64,000 bases of DNA, from positions 310,001-374,000 of the forward strand of contig NZ_FUZZ01000002.1 in assembly GCF_900168065.1 (NCBI RefSeq), given 5' to 3'. The stretch comes from Chitinophaga ginsengisegetis. Lineage in GTDB: Bacteria; Bacteroidota; Bacteroidia; Chitinophagales; Chitinophagaceae. Below are positions 48,301-56,368 of this stretch, piece by piece (the first letter of the stretch is position 1; each line of letters begins with the position of its first letter). A program made the position numbers and the translations under genes. The notes below the pieces were generated by a model, which saw only the letters and a list, made by a program, of their open reading frames with translations, did no database searches and was not told the origin of the DNA.

Positions 48301-48360
48301 GGATTGGCATGCGCTGATAACAACAGTTACCATAAATATCGCCCGGTGAATGTATTTCAT
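45343..48360 (-). CDS. Propeller / HEAT-repeat / cytochrome c lipoprotein (DUF7133, PVC-type)
   Basis: About 1,005 residues from the ATG at 48358-48360, giving a lipoprotein signal ending VVISACQSN. An N-terminal sugar-dehydrogenase-like propeller (about 35-425) has Asp-rich loops such as EDLNGDGKADT and FTDTNGDDKADK that may bind Ca2+. A HEAT-repeat region (about 440-850) is followed by a C-terminal cytochrome c domain with CATCH and a distal SLMPTG Met. This layout is found in Planctomycetes and Bacteroidota as putative membrane-bound dehydrogenases. The substrate is unknown; a periplasmic sugar or alcohol oxidation with electron transfer is likely. Confidence 0.88.
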   Translation of the reverse strand: MKYIHRAIFMVTVVISACQSNKPATPPPVLTEAQQRLPENAVHGLKTLSGLETTLFASEPSIMNPTNMDIDEKGRVWITEAYNYRNELNPGHPYKAAGDRIMILEDLNGDGKADTAKVFYQDTCINAALGICVLGNKVIVSCSPNVFIFTDTNGDDKADKKELLFRGIGGVQHDHAIHSFTFGPDGKLYFNFGNAGDSILDKNGNVIQDAEGNLIANKGKPYRQGMIFRCNEDGSNLEVMAHNFRNNYEVAVDAFGNMWQSDNDDDGNRGVRINYILEHGNYGYTDEMTGAGWSSRRMNMEDSIPYRHWHLNDPGVVPNLLQTGSGSPTGMVIYEGELLPAPFRNQMIHGEPGHNVVRSYPVKKYGAGYTATIENILESSSDQWFRPSDVCVAPDGSLFVADWYDPGVGGHQVADLNRGRVFRIAPPGSAYKVKPPVLNTAADAIAALKNPNLSTRYLAWTKLSGMGAAAEKELQELYNSANPRYRARALWLLSRLPNGNGYVQAALKDKDEDIRITAIRAARETGVSYGNMLVTDASVAVRRQLLLAMHHSHEKDMPANWALLAAQYNGNDRWYLEALGIAADGNWDACFNEWRKLPPNTKHPEADHDIIWRARTPAALPLLAALILEPDADPLQNKRYFRAFDFYPTAASTPVLLGLLKGQHPQQAYINALAFIQLDEKAVPKTPDIAALLRNSLAAFKGHMEFVDLVLKYHVRDQNETLLQMVLDSKREDLQGYAMKALLQSGGQLLVIKTISKKDSASAISLINAVGKTQDRTSRTLLSTLMRNNVYSLPLRQQATRNLGHGWDGFEDLWNMVEGKSLPADLDTVARAVLTHAWRQDIKAKAVAHYEPAAVHHDLLPVDKLVTLPGNISGGKKVFNTYCATCHLDGNSGVNFGPALTEIGSKLTKSAIYDAIIEPDAGISFGFEGYFFKLKDGSQVLGYIAGETKEEVDVRTAGGQGVKLQKSTIVSRKAYEHSLMPTGLATAMSQQELVDLVTYLASLKK

Positions 48361-48427
48361 ATACGCGGAATAATTAATTGTCAATATAACACGTATTAAA
48401 AGTAATAAATAAATTCACATTTTTTCA

Positions 48428-48460
48428 TAAAAAAACCCGTCCCGGGAAACCGGGACGGGT
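48428..48460 (-). terminator. Intrinsic terminator of the second TlpA gene
   Basis: An 11-bp GC-rich stem (48435-48445 with 48450-48460) and a GAAA loop, followed on the minus strand by a run of T (48429-48435). It is about 80 bases after the stop of the minus-strand TlpA gene and before the DUF7133-type gene. Confidence 0.85.
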
Positions 48461-48541
48461 GGTCCATTGTCATCCATTTCACCGAATAAATAATTCGTTG
48501 CAGGCATAAAGCAGATACCATGCCGGAAATGAATGAATAAC

Positions 48542-49687
48542 TTAGTGCAGTATTTTTTCCAGTTCTTTCTCTAATGCCTCCCCCCTCAGATTAGTAGCAA
48601 TAATTCGTCCTTGCGGGTCGAGCAGAAAATTCTGTGGAATAGAGTGGATCATATACAATTTAGCGATATCACTTTTCCACCATTTCAGATCGCTTACATG
48701 ATGCCACACAAGGCCATCCTTTTCAATAGCGGCGGTCCATTTTGCTTCATCGCCGGTTCTGTCGAGGGAAACACCCAGGATATCAAAATTCTTATCCTTG
48801 AATTTATTGTATGCCTTTACCACGTTAGGATTTTCAGCGCGGCAGGGACCACACCAGCTGGCCCAGAAATCGAGCAAAACATATTTACCTCTCAGGTCAG
48901 ACAGCTTCATGGTTTTACCATCCGGAGTAGCTGCAGAAAAATCAGGAGCTACCTGGTTCTTTCCCAGTAATGCAGAGGCTTTCAGCAAGTCTGCTGCTTT
49001 TTGTCCGAGGCTGGACTGGCGTAACGCCAATGGAAATTTATCAAACAGTTTCTGCGTACCTTCTACGTCTTCTACACGGCCCCCCATGCCTTCATAAAGC
49101 GTAGCGAGGCTTACATAATAATCAGTGTGCGCCAGCATAAACTTTTCCTGCAGCGCTTCTCTCTCTTCTGCCAGTTTTCTGAAAGTCATGCTCATGGCAT
49201 AGTAGCCGGTGGTATCCCTTTCTGCCTGCATCATCATTTTCTGTCCGATAGCGCGGAGGGAATCCATACTTTTTGTAACCGGCGCCAGCACAGCATCCAT
49301 TTCCAGCTGTTGTCTGGTAATAACCGAACCTTTGATCACCGCACCGGATAAGGCGTTGGGCTCACCGGCAGTTTTGAGTGTGAAGGTTATTTTGTCGTTT
49401 GGCGTAATGTACAACGCCTGGTTACCACGCAAAGGCTTATCCACTGCTTTGGTGCCTACGCTTAACATCGCGGCTAATGTATCTGTTACTTCATACTGCA
49501 GTTTGAAAGCGCCTTTTTCTATCAGTGCAGAATCCAGTTTTTTGTAGCCGTTACCGGATACATTGAAGAGGTAGATGTATTCATTGTCAAAGGCCACGGG
49601 TATTTTACCGGTAATGACAGATTTCTTTTGTGCAAATGCACCTGAAACGGCCACTGTTGCCAGGCAGCCGAGAATCATTTTTTTCAT
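48542..49687 (-). CDS. TlpA-family thiol:disulfide oxidoreductase with DUF4369-like domain
   Basis: About 381 residues from the ATG at 49685-49687 (MKKMILGCLA); an upstream in-frame start 19 codons earlier would spoil the signal peptide and cross the promoter. The DUF4369-like domain (about 22-115) is followed by a helical middle and a TlpA domain with the redox pair C279-C282 (WASWCGPC). It is a close paralog of the protein encoded at 19.8 kb, but here the gene stands alone with its own promoter and terminator. A periplasmic or outer-membrane-facing reductase is likely. Confidence 0.92.
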   Translation of the reverse strand: MKKMILGCLATVAVSGAFAQKKSVITGKIPVAFDNEYIYLFNVSGNGYKKLDSALIEKGAFKLQYEVTDTLAAMLSVGTKAVDKPLRGNQALYITPNDKITFTLKTAGEPNALSGAVIKGSVITRQQLEMDAVLAPVTKSMDSLRAIGQKMMMQAERDTTGYYAMSMTFRKLAEEREALQEKFMLAHTDYYVSLATLYEGMGGRVEDVEGTQKLFDKFPLALRQSSLGQKAADLLKASALLGKNQVAPDFSAATPDGKTMKLSDLRGKYVLLDFWASWCGPCRAENPNVVKAYNKFKDKNFDILGVSLDRTGDEAKWTAAIEKDGLVWHHVSDLKWWKSDIAKLYMIHSIPQNFLLDPQGRIIATNLRGEALEKELEKILH

Positions 49688-49713
49688 ACGATGAATGATT
49701 GGTTGGTTTTGCC

Positions 49714-49745
49714 CGAAAGTATAAAAATGCAACAGCCCCTTCAAA
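49714..49745 (-). promoter_or_regulatory. Promoter of the second TlpA gene
   Basis: On the minus strand, TTTG (49742-49745), a 20-base spacer and TACTTTCG (49714-49721, 7 of 8 to TAnnTTTG). The start of transcription would be about 49707, 20 bases before the ATG. Confidence 0.55.
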
Positions 49746-49789
49746 TGCTTAATGACAGGCGGTTAATGAACCGTGATTACCGGCGGGGC

Positions 49790-50740
49790 TCAGGGAACAA
49801 GCACCAGCCTGCTACCACCGGGAACTTCGCGTGCCCAGGCAGTAGCTACTTCACTCAGCGGCATCTCTATAGTGTTAATCTGCAGTTTTCCTTCAGCGGC
49901 CTTTTTCATAATTTCCGGTAATACTTTAAAGATGGCTTCTATAGATACGCTGCCACCGCCACTTCCCATGATTTCCAGCCGCGAACTGCGCAATGCCCCG
50001 GAAGGAAGTGAAATAGGATCTCCGGCCATACTGCCTACCTGTACCAGGCGTGTGCGCGGTGCTTCCTTCCTCAAGCTATTACCCGTTAGTGCTGTAATAA
50101 GCGTCATTACCGGTTCTCCCCACAGGTAATCTATTACCACATCATAAGGTTGAGCGGCAAAAGCTTTTACAAGGTTTTCGGGAGATTGATCCAGCGGTAT
50201 ACATTCATCTGCTCCAAGCGCGCGCAGTTGTTCCAGCACGGCTTTATTACGACCGGCGGCAATCACTTTGCCCGCACCCAGCAATTTTGCAACCTGTACT
50301 GCCAGTTGCCCCGATGTGCCGGTGGCGCCGAGAATCAACACAGTTTCTCCGGGTTGCAGCTGCGCCCTGTAGATTAGTGCCAGCCAGGACGACATAGCAG
50401 GATTAAAAATAGCCGCGGCAGTGGCATCCGGGAGGCCATCCAGAAGCGGCATGCTCCAACCCTGCGTGGTGATGCTTAATTCCGCGAAAGTGCCATAAGG
50501 CTTACGTACGGCGCCGAAATACACACGTGAGCCATCTGCCAGCAGGCCCACGCCGTCCACACCGGGAACAAGGGATTGATCGCCGCCCGCAGAATAGTGC
50601 TTTCCGGCCGCAATGGATTTCACCACATGGTGTATAGCGGCGGCCTTTACCTGTACGATCTGTTCTTTTTCTCCAGCTACAGGATCAGCGAAATATCCAT
50701 ACTGAGGAACCTGACCGGGAGTTACAATTGCTGCATTCAT
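49790..50740 (-). CDS. Quinone-oxidoreductase-like MDR-family NADPH dehydrogenase
   Basis: 316 residues. A GroES-like N-terminal domain (GGDQSLVPGVDGVGLLADG) is followed by a Rossmann domain with LILGATGTSGQLAVQVAKLLGA and VIAAGRNKAVLEQLRALGAD; the Arg in AAGRNK suggests NADPH. It lacks the structural zinc Cys cluster, so it fits the zinc-free quinone reductase branch of the medium-chain dehydrogenases. Substrate unknown. It lies 69 bases downstream of the Crp/Fnr gene on the same strand; a 7/8 -7 box (CACCTTTG, 50762-50769) may give it its own promoter. Confidence 0.88.
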   Translation of the reverse strand: MNAAIVTPGQVPQYGYFADPVAGEKEQIVQVKAAAIHHVVKSIAAGKHYSAGGDQSLVPGVDGVGLLADGSRVYFGAVRKPYGTFAELSITTQGWSMPLLDGLPDATAAAIFNPAMSSWLALIYRAQLQPGETVLILGATGTSGQLAVQVAKLLGAGKVIAAGRNKAVLEQLRALGADECIPLDQSPENLVKAFAAQPYDVVIDYLWGEPVMTLITALTGNSLRKEAPRTRLVQVGSMAGDPISLPSGALRSSRLEIMGSGGGSVSIEAIFKVLPEIMKKAAEGKLQINTIEMPLSEVATAWAREVPGGSRLVLVP

Positions 50741-50809
50741 CTTATTTGCATTTTTGTATCACAAAGGTGCACGACGAAAAAACAGGATCACTTTACATTT
50801 GTTAAGAAA

Positions 50810-51349
50810 TTACCGGTGGAGTTTATTCCTGATCCTGCTCAGGGACACAGGGGTAATACCCAGATAAGAAGCGATGTATTGCAAGGGAACTCTTTGCAGG
50901 ATGTGCGGTTGATCACGGATCAGCGCCTCATAGCGCTCCTGCGGCGTATCGCGGATCTGGGATATGAACATGCTGGCGTAACGCAGCAAACGTTGAAACA
51001 TAATTTCTTCCATCTTTGGCCTTAACCCCGGCGTGCTGTCAATTACCAGCTCCAGGTTTTCTTTGGAAATCTTATAGAGCCTGGCGGCAGTAATGGTTTC
51101 TATAGTACACATACTCGGCTGACCGGTACGGAAACTCTCAATGGAAGACACCCCCTCTCCTTCAAAGAAAAACTGGAAAGTGGTATCTTTCCCCTTATTG
51201 TTAAACCACACGCGCACGGCGCCTTCTATGATGAAATAGGCATACCGGGATACTTTGCCTTCCTCCAGCAAAACGGATCTGGCGGGTACGCTGATTTCTT
51301 CATAGAGATGCCGGTACTGCGACCAATCAATGTATTCTGATCCTCTCAT
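50810..51349 (-). CDS. Crp/Fnr-family transcriptional regulator
   Basis: 179 residues. The cyclic-nucleotide-binding-like domain (VPARSVLLEEGKVSRYAYFIIEG, about 20-105) is followed by a winged-helix region with VPLQYIASYLGITPVSLSRIRNKL. There is no Cys cluster for an iron-sulfur centre. Regulators of this small Bacteroidota group are often next to an oxidoreductase or DUF gene that they control. Its start codon overlaps the DUF1543 stop (ATGA), so the two are translationally coupled. Confidence 0.92.
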   Translation of the reverse strand: MRGSEYIDWSQYRHLYEEISVPARSVLLEEGKVSRYAYFIIEGAVRVWFNNKGKDTTFQFFFEGEGVSSIESFRTGQPSMCTIETITAARLYKISKENLELVIDSTPGLRPKMEEIMFQRLLRYASMFISQIRDTPQERYEALIRDQPHILQRVPLQYIASYLGITPVSLSRIRNKLHR

Positions 51350-51903
51350 AAATGTTGCAGCTGAAAATATCCGAGATGAACAGGATCGGCGATCGCATCG
51401 GTTGCTGGTGTAATTTCCAATGTGTACTTTTCTTTCAGATGCGCCGGTAAAATATCCTTTACGTTATGCACATCATCCACGTCTACGCCATACTTATCAT
51501 CAACGTGCGAGGTAGCCTCTCCGAAAGAGGTATGCTTGTAAAAGGTCGTTTGTTTGGATGCCCGGATCGACGCGCCGATATCTTTTTGTACGCTGAGAAT
51601 TTTGTAATGAAACTCTTCCATCTCATCGGGCTTATAACCGCCCAGGTTCAGGAAAAACAATTGCATTTCCTGGTGCAGGGTTTCTTTTTTCTCCACTACC
51701 CTGATCCTATGGTTATCCACAAAGTTCACTTCCCTGTAACCATCGATGTGCAGTTTGTCTTTGGCCTCCGGCCAGAAGGCCCTCATATCAGGGATAAGAT
51801 CGCGCAGGTGATGCCCGATCCCAAAAAACACATCGTGTTGTTCTGTATGACGCCCTTCCAGCGAACATCCCAACACCAGCATAAACAATTTTAACTCCGC
51901 CAT
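51346..51903 (-). CDS. DUF1543 domain protein
   Basis: 185 residues, cytoplasmic. The N-terminus has LKLFMLVLGCSLEGRHTEQHDVFFGI, with His and Glu residues typical of DUF1543, and the middle has KLHIDGYREVNFVDNHRI. The family has no known function. Two similar repeats are visible (HDVFFGIGH and YREVNFVDNHRIRV, then KHTSFGEATSHVDDKYGVDVDDVHNV). It forms a unit with the Crp/Fnr gene. Confidence 0.85.
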   Translation of the reverse strand: MAELKLFMLVLGCSLEGRHTEQHDVFFGIGHHLRDLIPDMRAFWPEAKDKLHIDGYREVNFVDNHRIRVVEKKETLHQEMQLFFLNLGGYKPDEMEEFHYKILSVQKDIGASIRASKQTTFYKHTSFGEATSHVDDKYGVDVDDVHNVKDILPAHLKEKYTLEITPATDAIADPVHLGYFQLQHL

Positions 51904-51964
51904 TTTTTACTGTTTGCAGTAAGAAAGATACAGCATTTTTAGTTCTTGCATATGCCTTCATAAA

Positions 51965-54613
51965 TTATACGATAGTAAGATGAAAATGCTGACCTGCCTT
52001 CAATTGCAGTGATGTGGCCAGTTGAATAGTAACGTAACCATTTTCTTCTTTAAAAGTGGCCGGTGTTTTCTTATCTCCCAACAATACCTGTTTCACACCG
52101 GTACGCTGAAAGCACAAGGTATTTATTTGCAGCCGGCCATACTTTAGCTGCAGCGTATGATTACTACCCTGTTGTGTATAAGTGCCCCACCCTTCGGCAG
52201 TAACAAAAGGCGCTTTAAAATTTTCCCGGTTGATGGCAGGTGCAAAAGCAATAAAACCTTTAGGACCATGATAACGGAATCCGCTGGCGGTAACAAAAGT
52301 GCCATAGCTGGCCATGGCGCGCGCGTAGTGGTCGCTGCATTCTATTTCATTAAATGGGTTGCGCTTCACGGCGTGGTAACGGTCGTGTATAGCGCGGGTA
52401 AGCGTAAGCGCTTCATCGGTCATGCCTTCCGCCATCATATGCGCTGCCACCTGGTGTTCAAAGCCACTCATGCATTCATTAAAGTACCCGAGCTGCCACG
52501 CATCTTTCACACCAAAAGGAAACTCCTCATTGCGGGGATTGGTGTTCAGGATCATGCCTCCTTCACCTGCGAGGGCATAGGGCCGGCCTCCGGGATGAGC
52601 GGCTATATAATGCCCTACGTCTGCCTTAAAATTATATTTATACAATGCTTTTAAAGCCGACAATGTTTTTTCGCGGTCAATTACCCGGTCCATACCCACC
52701 TGGAAAGCCCAGCTCTGGCCATATACCTGGTCGATATGACAAGTATTGTAAGAACCGATCACCGATCTTCCTTTCACCTTATCCGGCTGATGAATAAAAT
52801 ATTCGCCATTGAACAACTGCGTTTCCATGTTCCGTTTTCCTTTCTCCGTATAGTCGTTACAGATAGTAGCGAATGCAGTATCATTTACTTCTGCGGCCAT
52901 GAGTGCAGCCGCTTTAACGGCAGCGATGCACAATCCCACAATCCAGGCGATTTCCCCGTCCCAAACAGCATCCAGCGTATTTTCCATCGGCGTATCTTCC
53001 ATGCCGTCGTTGTTGCGGTCCTGGCGGATCAGGAAGAGCGTAGCCTTCTTTATATTGGGCCAGTTTTGTTGCAGGAAAGCATGATCGCTGCTCATCTGGT
53101 GTTCGCGGTAAATGCGTAGTATGGTGCCTGCCTGTCCGTCGATAGCGGGGCGCTTCTCTGCTTCGCCGCGGAACAGGATGCCGCCGTCGGGCATCTGGCC
53201 AATGCCGAGGTCTACCCGTTGCCGGGTATCGCGCTCCAGCGCCGGGAATATGCGGCCAACAGCCTGTGCATACTGCCATACGTGGGTGCAGGTACCTTCA
53301 CAGGCGCCCACGCCTTCCCATGCATAAAAGCGGCCCGACCTGAAGCGGTGCGCCGTGGTAGTAGCGAGTGTGGATATGTTGAGAAAAGTGCGCTCCATAA
53401 ACCACCACGGCAACGATGCGTCGTACCAGGTATTCTTCCACTGGCGGCTTTCTCCGGCCAGGCGGGCATAATTTTCCAGTACATATTTCATTACTGCAGC
53501 AGCATCTGTAAACTTATTGGCGTAGTAGCGTCCTTCTCCCTGGATGTCTTTGAAATGCAGGTTGGCCGCGTACCAGCTGATGGCAAAATCAGTACGTATA
53601 GCCCTTCCCGGTAGTATGGCATGCCTGGTGGCAACGGTACCGGTTAACTTCTCTCCCGTTCCTTTTACTGCCTGCTTTGCAGACATCAGGGAAAAATGTG
53701 CGTCCGTTAATTCACCGGTGGGCATGGCCGGGCTTACCATTACTTTATTGCCCGCTGCCGCGATACAAAAATTTCCGTAGTCGTACTGTTGCTGAAAATC
53801 TTTATCATTGCCGCTTTTGGTACGTACCGTTTCATAAATGCCCTGCCAGTTCTTTCCTTTCACAGAAGTATTCACACGTTCGTGAGCATCGCCGGCAGAA
53901 TAAATAGCCGTTTTGTTTTCCAGCCATCCGAGAATGGTGGCGGTAACAGGCACCCTATCCTTGTTTTCTATTTTATAAGATAGAATGGTAACGGGCAATC
54001 CGGAATCATCTTCATTCAAAGGAATAAAAGGAGAAAATGCTTCCAGCGTAACCGCTACCGGCAGCGCGGGATCGGTATAACGGATAGTGGCTATCGGATA
54101 CGTTGCTTCAAAACTGATTTCAGGCCAGCTTTCCTCATCGAACTTCCGGATAATGGTTTGTCCGCCCCAGCTAAGCTGCAACGCAAATCCCTGGTCCAGC
54201 GGCCGGATATTTTTTGATGGCTCAATATAACACGCCCCATCGCGGGAGCGCACTTTTTTGCCACCATCCAGCACATTGGCACTATAGTTAACTACTTTGG
54301 GTTCTATTCCTTCCTGGTTTTTATTAAAAATATCCCAGAGCCACAGGCGGCCATCACCACCGAGATACACGGTACCGCACATGATCCCTCCTACCGGCAT
54401 ACCGATATATTGCAGCTCATTCCTGCTTTTGAGATAAGTGGTAGCATTGCCCCGTTCGTAGAGGGAAGCGATCCAGGCCGCATCCGGCTGCCGGGTAAAC
54501 AACAAGTGGCCACAGGCGGCCATAGCGCTGCCTAACACCGGCAGGCGCACGGTTAGTGCGCCGGCCATTGTTAAACCTATATTTCTTAAAAATTTTCTAC
54601 GTTCAATACCCAT
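51965..54613 (-). CDS. GH116-family glycoside hydrolase (beta-glucosidase/glucosylceramidase type), exported
   Basis: About 882 residues from the ATG at 54611-54613 (MGIERRKFLRNIGL), whose RRKFL motif and hydrophobic stretch look like a Tat-type signal; a longer in-frame start at 54685 adds 24 unlikely residues. An N-terminal beta-sandwich is followed by an (alpha/alpha)6 barrel with GVGACEGTCTHVWQYAQAVGRIFPALE and HIDQVYGQSWAFQVGM, matching the regions that carry the catalytic Glu and Asp in GH116. GH116 enzymes include beta-glucosidases, beta-xylosidases and GBA2-type glucosylceramidase. Its place beside the GH30 gene links it to the second SusCD locus. Confidence 0.87.
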   Translation of the reverse strand: MGIERRKFLRNIGLTMAGALTVRLPVLGSAMAACGHLLFTRQPDAAWIASLYERGNATTYLKSRNELQYIGMPVGGIMCGTVYLGGDGRLWLWDIFNKNQEGIEPKVVNYSANVLDGGKKVRSRDGACYIEPSKNIRPLDQGFALQLSWGGQTIIRKFDEESWPEISFEATYPIATIRYTDPALPVAVTLEAFSPFIPLNEDDSGLPVTILSYKIENKDRVPVTATILGWLENKTAIYSAGDAHERVNTSVKGKNWQGIYETVRTKSGNDKDFQQQYDYGNFCIAAAGNKVMVSPAMPTGELTDAHFSLMSAKQAVKGTGEKLTGTVATRHAILPGRAIRTDFAISWYAANLHFKDIQGEGRYYANKFTDAAAVMKYVLENYARLAGESRQWKNTWYDASLPWWFMERTFLNISTLATTTAHRFRSGRFYAWEGVGACEGTCTHVWQYAQAVGRIFPALERDTRQRVDLGIGQMPDGGILFRGEAEKRPAIDGQAGTILRIYREHQMSSDHAFLQQNWPNIKKATLFLIRQDRNNDGMEDTPMENTLDAVWDGEIAWIVGLCIAAVKAAALMAAEVNDTAFATICNDYTEKGKRNMETQLFNGEYFIHQPDKVKGRSVIGSYNTCHIDQVYGQSWAFQVGMDRVIDREKTLSALKALYKYNFKADVGHYIAAHPGGRPYALAGEGGMILNTNPRNEEFPFGVKDAWQLGYFNECMSGFEHQVAAHMMAEGMTDEALTLTRAIHDRYHAVKRNPFNEIECSDHYARAMASYGTFVTASGFRYHGPKGFIAFAPAINRENFKAPFVTAEGWGTYTQQGSNHTLQLKYGRLQINTLCFQRTGVKQVLLGDKKTPATFKEENGYVTIQLATSLQLKAGQHFHLTIV

Positions 54614-54860
54614 AAAGAAGTGTTTTATTTCCAGGCAGTACGGGTATAACGCGGGGGTATAACGCCTTACAGGCATTATTCTCATTGTTCAATGTCATAT
54701 TCTCCTGCCGGATGTTAATCATAACCAGTGGTAAAGCAATATATACAACCTTCCGTAAGGATTACACCGTATGTTAAGGGAGCGTCAGTAAATGTGAATA
54801 AATCATCAGCGGGGATTTTGTCTTACTCCGGATTAAACTGCGTAAAACAACCTTCACGTG

Positions 54861-56276
54861 CTACCAAACAAAAGTAGCTACTTCTCCGCTGCGTAAGGAA
54901 GCGGCAGCTGCTTTGTTTTTTACTTTAATCTGGAAATCCTGGGCAGCCGCATCTGTGTTTACTACAATCAGAACGGTTTTACCTCCTGGCGTTAAAAAGG
55001 CGACGTTATCAAGCGGCCCTGCAATATTTGAAGCAATCCTTACAGAACCAGCCGGCACAAACTTAGCAGCATGGCCTATTACATAGTAGGAGGAGTTGCG
55101 GGAAATGGACTGGCCATCAATGGTAATACCACCCAGGCACTGGGAGCAGCCGCCCTGATCCGTATGAGGATTCCAATGCGCATCAGCAGCGAGGTTCCAT
55201 TGCAATACGTTGCGGCTCCAGTTGCGGGTGGCGCCCACTATCAGTTTGCTGACATTGTTTTTCAGCTCATGAGAGAAACTGCCTTTACCATCGGACCACT
55301 GCTCTGTAAAGTAGAGATGCTTAGCCGGGAACTCGTCGTGTACTTTACTCAGCGCATCAATAGTGCCTCCATACAGGTGAAACGCAGAACCATCTATGTA
55401 AGGATAAGCGGCTTTGTCTCTTAAAATAGTGAGCGGGTATTCCGGCTTATCGCAGTTGTGATCATACAGGATGATCTTTGTTTTCACACCGGCTTTTTTA
55501 AAAGCAGGGCCCAGGTGATCTTTGATAAAAATGGCCTGGTCTTCCGCCAGCATTAGCATGCTGGGATTATTTTTAGGATGCAGCGGTTCATTCTGGATGG
55601 TGATGGCATCGATCGTGATACCAGCGGCTTTCATCGTCTTTATATACTTTACAAAATACTGTGCATAAGCGCCGTAATATTCCGGTTTCAGGCTGCCACC
55701 AATAAACGAGTTATTTGTTTTCATCCAGGCAGGTGGTGTCCAGGGAGATCCTAATATTTTAATAGCCGGGTTTAGTGCTACAATTTTTTTCAGTACGGGG
55801 ATCAGGTCTTTTTTTTCTTCGTTGATATTGAAATGCTTCAGCTCCGGATCTGTTTGTCCGTCGGGCATATCATCATAGGTAAATACAGATGCGCTCAAAT
55901 CGGAAGCGCCGATGCTGAGACGCAGGTAGCTAATGCCGATGCCATTACCTTTTGTGAGAAACAATTCCTTCAGCAAGGCATCCTGTTGTGCGGCGGGCAG
56001 CTGGTTGATCAGCGTGGCACTGCCGCCAGTGAGGGTAAAGCCAAAGCCATCTATCGGCTGAAACTTTGTTGTGGCATCCACTTCAATGGTAGCCATATTT
56101 TTATCCTGTGTGGTAAACGGCAGTGTAGTTGCCTGCTGTTGCAGGGCAATGGATTTGTCGGGAGATGTTAACCAGTAACGGATCTCTTTATTTTTTTTCT
56201 GCTGACTTATTGCGGGCTGGACACTTCCTGTCAGCAAGGCGAGGCAACATAGCAGTTGTCCGGTTCTCTTCATCAT
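54861..56276 (-). CDS. GH30-family glycoside hydrolase (glucosylceramidase/beta-1,6-glucanase type)
   Basis: 471 residues with a signal peptide. The (beta/alpha)8 barrel has FQPIDGFGFTLTGGSA, SPWTPPAWMK, acid/base E230 (TIQNEPLHP) and nucleophile E325 (YFTEQWSDG), and a C-terminal beta-sandwich. In Bacteroidota, GH30 enzymes of this type often act on beta-1,6-glucan, but glucosylceramidase or other beta-glycosidase activity is also possible. It is the first enzyme gene after SusD in the second locus, separated by a strong hairpin. Confidence 0.92.
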   Translation of the reverse strand: MMKRTGQLLCCLALLTGSVQPAISQQKKNKEIRYWLTSPDKSIALQQQATTLPFTTQDKNMATIEVDATTKFQPIDGFGFTLTGGSATLINQLPAAQQDALLKELFLTKGNGIGISYLRLSIGASDLSASVFTYDDMPDGQTDPELKHFNINEEKKDLIPVLKKIVALNPAIKILGSPWTPPAWMKTNNSFIGGSLKPEYYGAYAQYFVKYIKTMKAAGITIDAITIQNEPLHPKNNPSMLMLAEDQAIFIKDHLGPAFKKAGVKTKIILYDHNCDKPEYPLTILRDKAAYPYIDGSAFHLYGGTIDALSKVHDEFPAKHLYFTEQWSDGKGSFSHELKNNVSKLIVGATRNWSRNVLQWNLAADAHWNPHTDQGGCSQCLGGITIDGQSISRNSSYYVIGHAAKFVPAGSVRIASNIAGPLDNVAFLTPGGKTVLIVVNTDAAAQDFQIKVKNKAAAASLRSGEVATFVW

Positions 56277-56303
56277 AGCAAAGGATTATTAATCGGTAAA
56301 AGT

Positions 56304-56358
56304 ATTCAGGAATTCCCGTATTTTCTTCTTTTTTGAAGAAATACAGGAACTCCTGAAT
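56304..56358 (-). promoter_or_regulatory. Long intercistronic hairpin between susD-like and GH30 genes
   Basis: The arms 56304-56328 and 56335-56358 form a stem of about 24 pairs with one bulge and a 6-base loop. In the minus-strand mRNA the two non-Watson-Crick positions are G-U pairs, but on the plus strand they are A-C mismatches, so it is an mRNA structure. A short T-rich run (ACTTTTA) follows. It could act as an attenuator or protect the susC-susD mRNA 3' end. Confidence 0.65.
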
Positions 56359-56368
56359 GAAGGGATCA

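Noticed and set aside
48397..48404. TACTTTTA upstream of the DUF7133-type gene as a promoter
   Set aside because: Only 7 of 8 bases match the -7 box and no -33 TTTG is at the right distance, so I did not list it as a feature.
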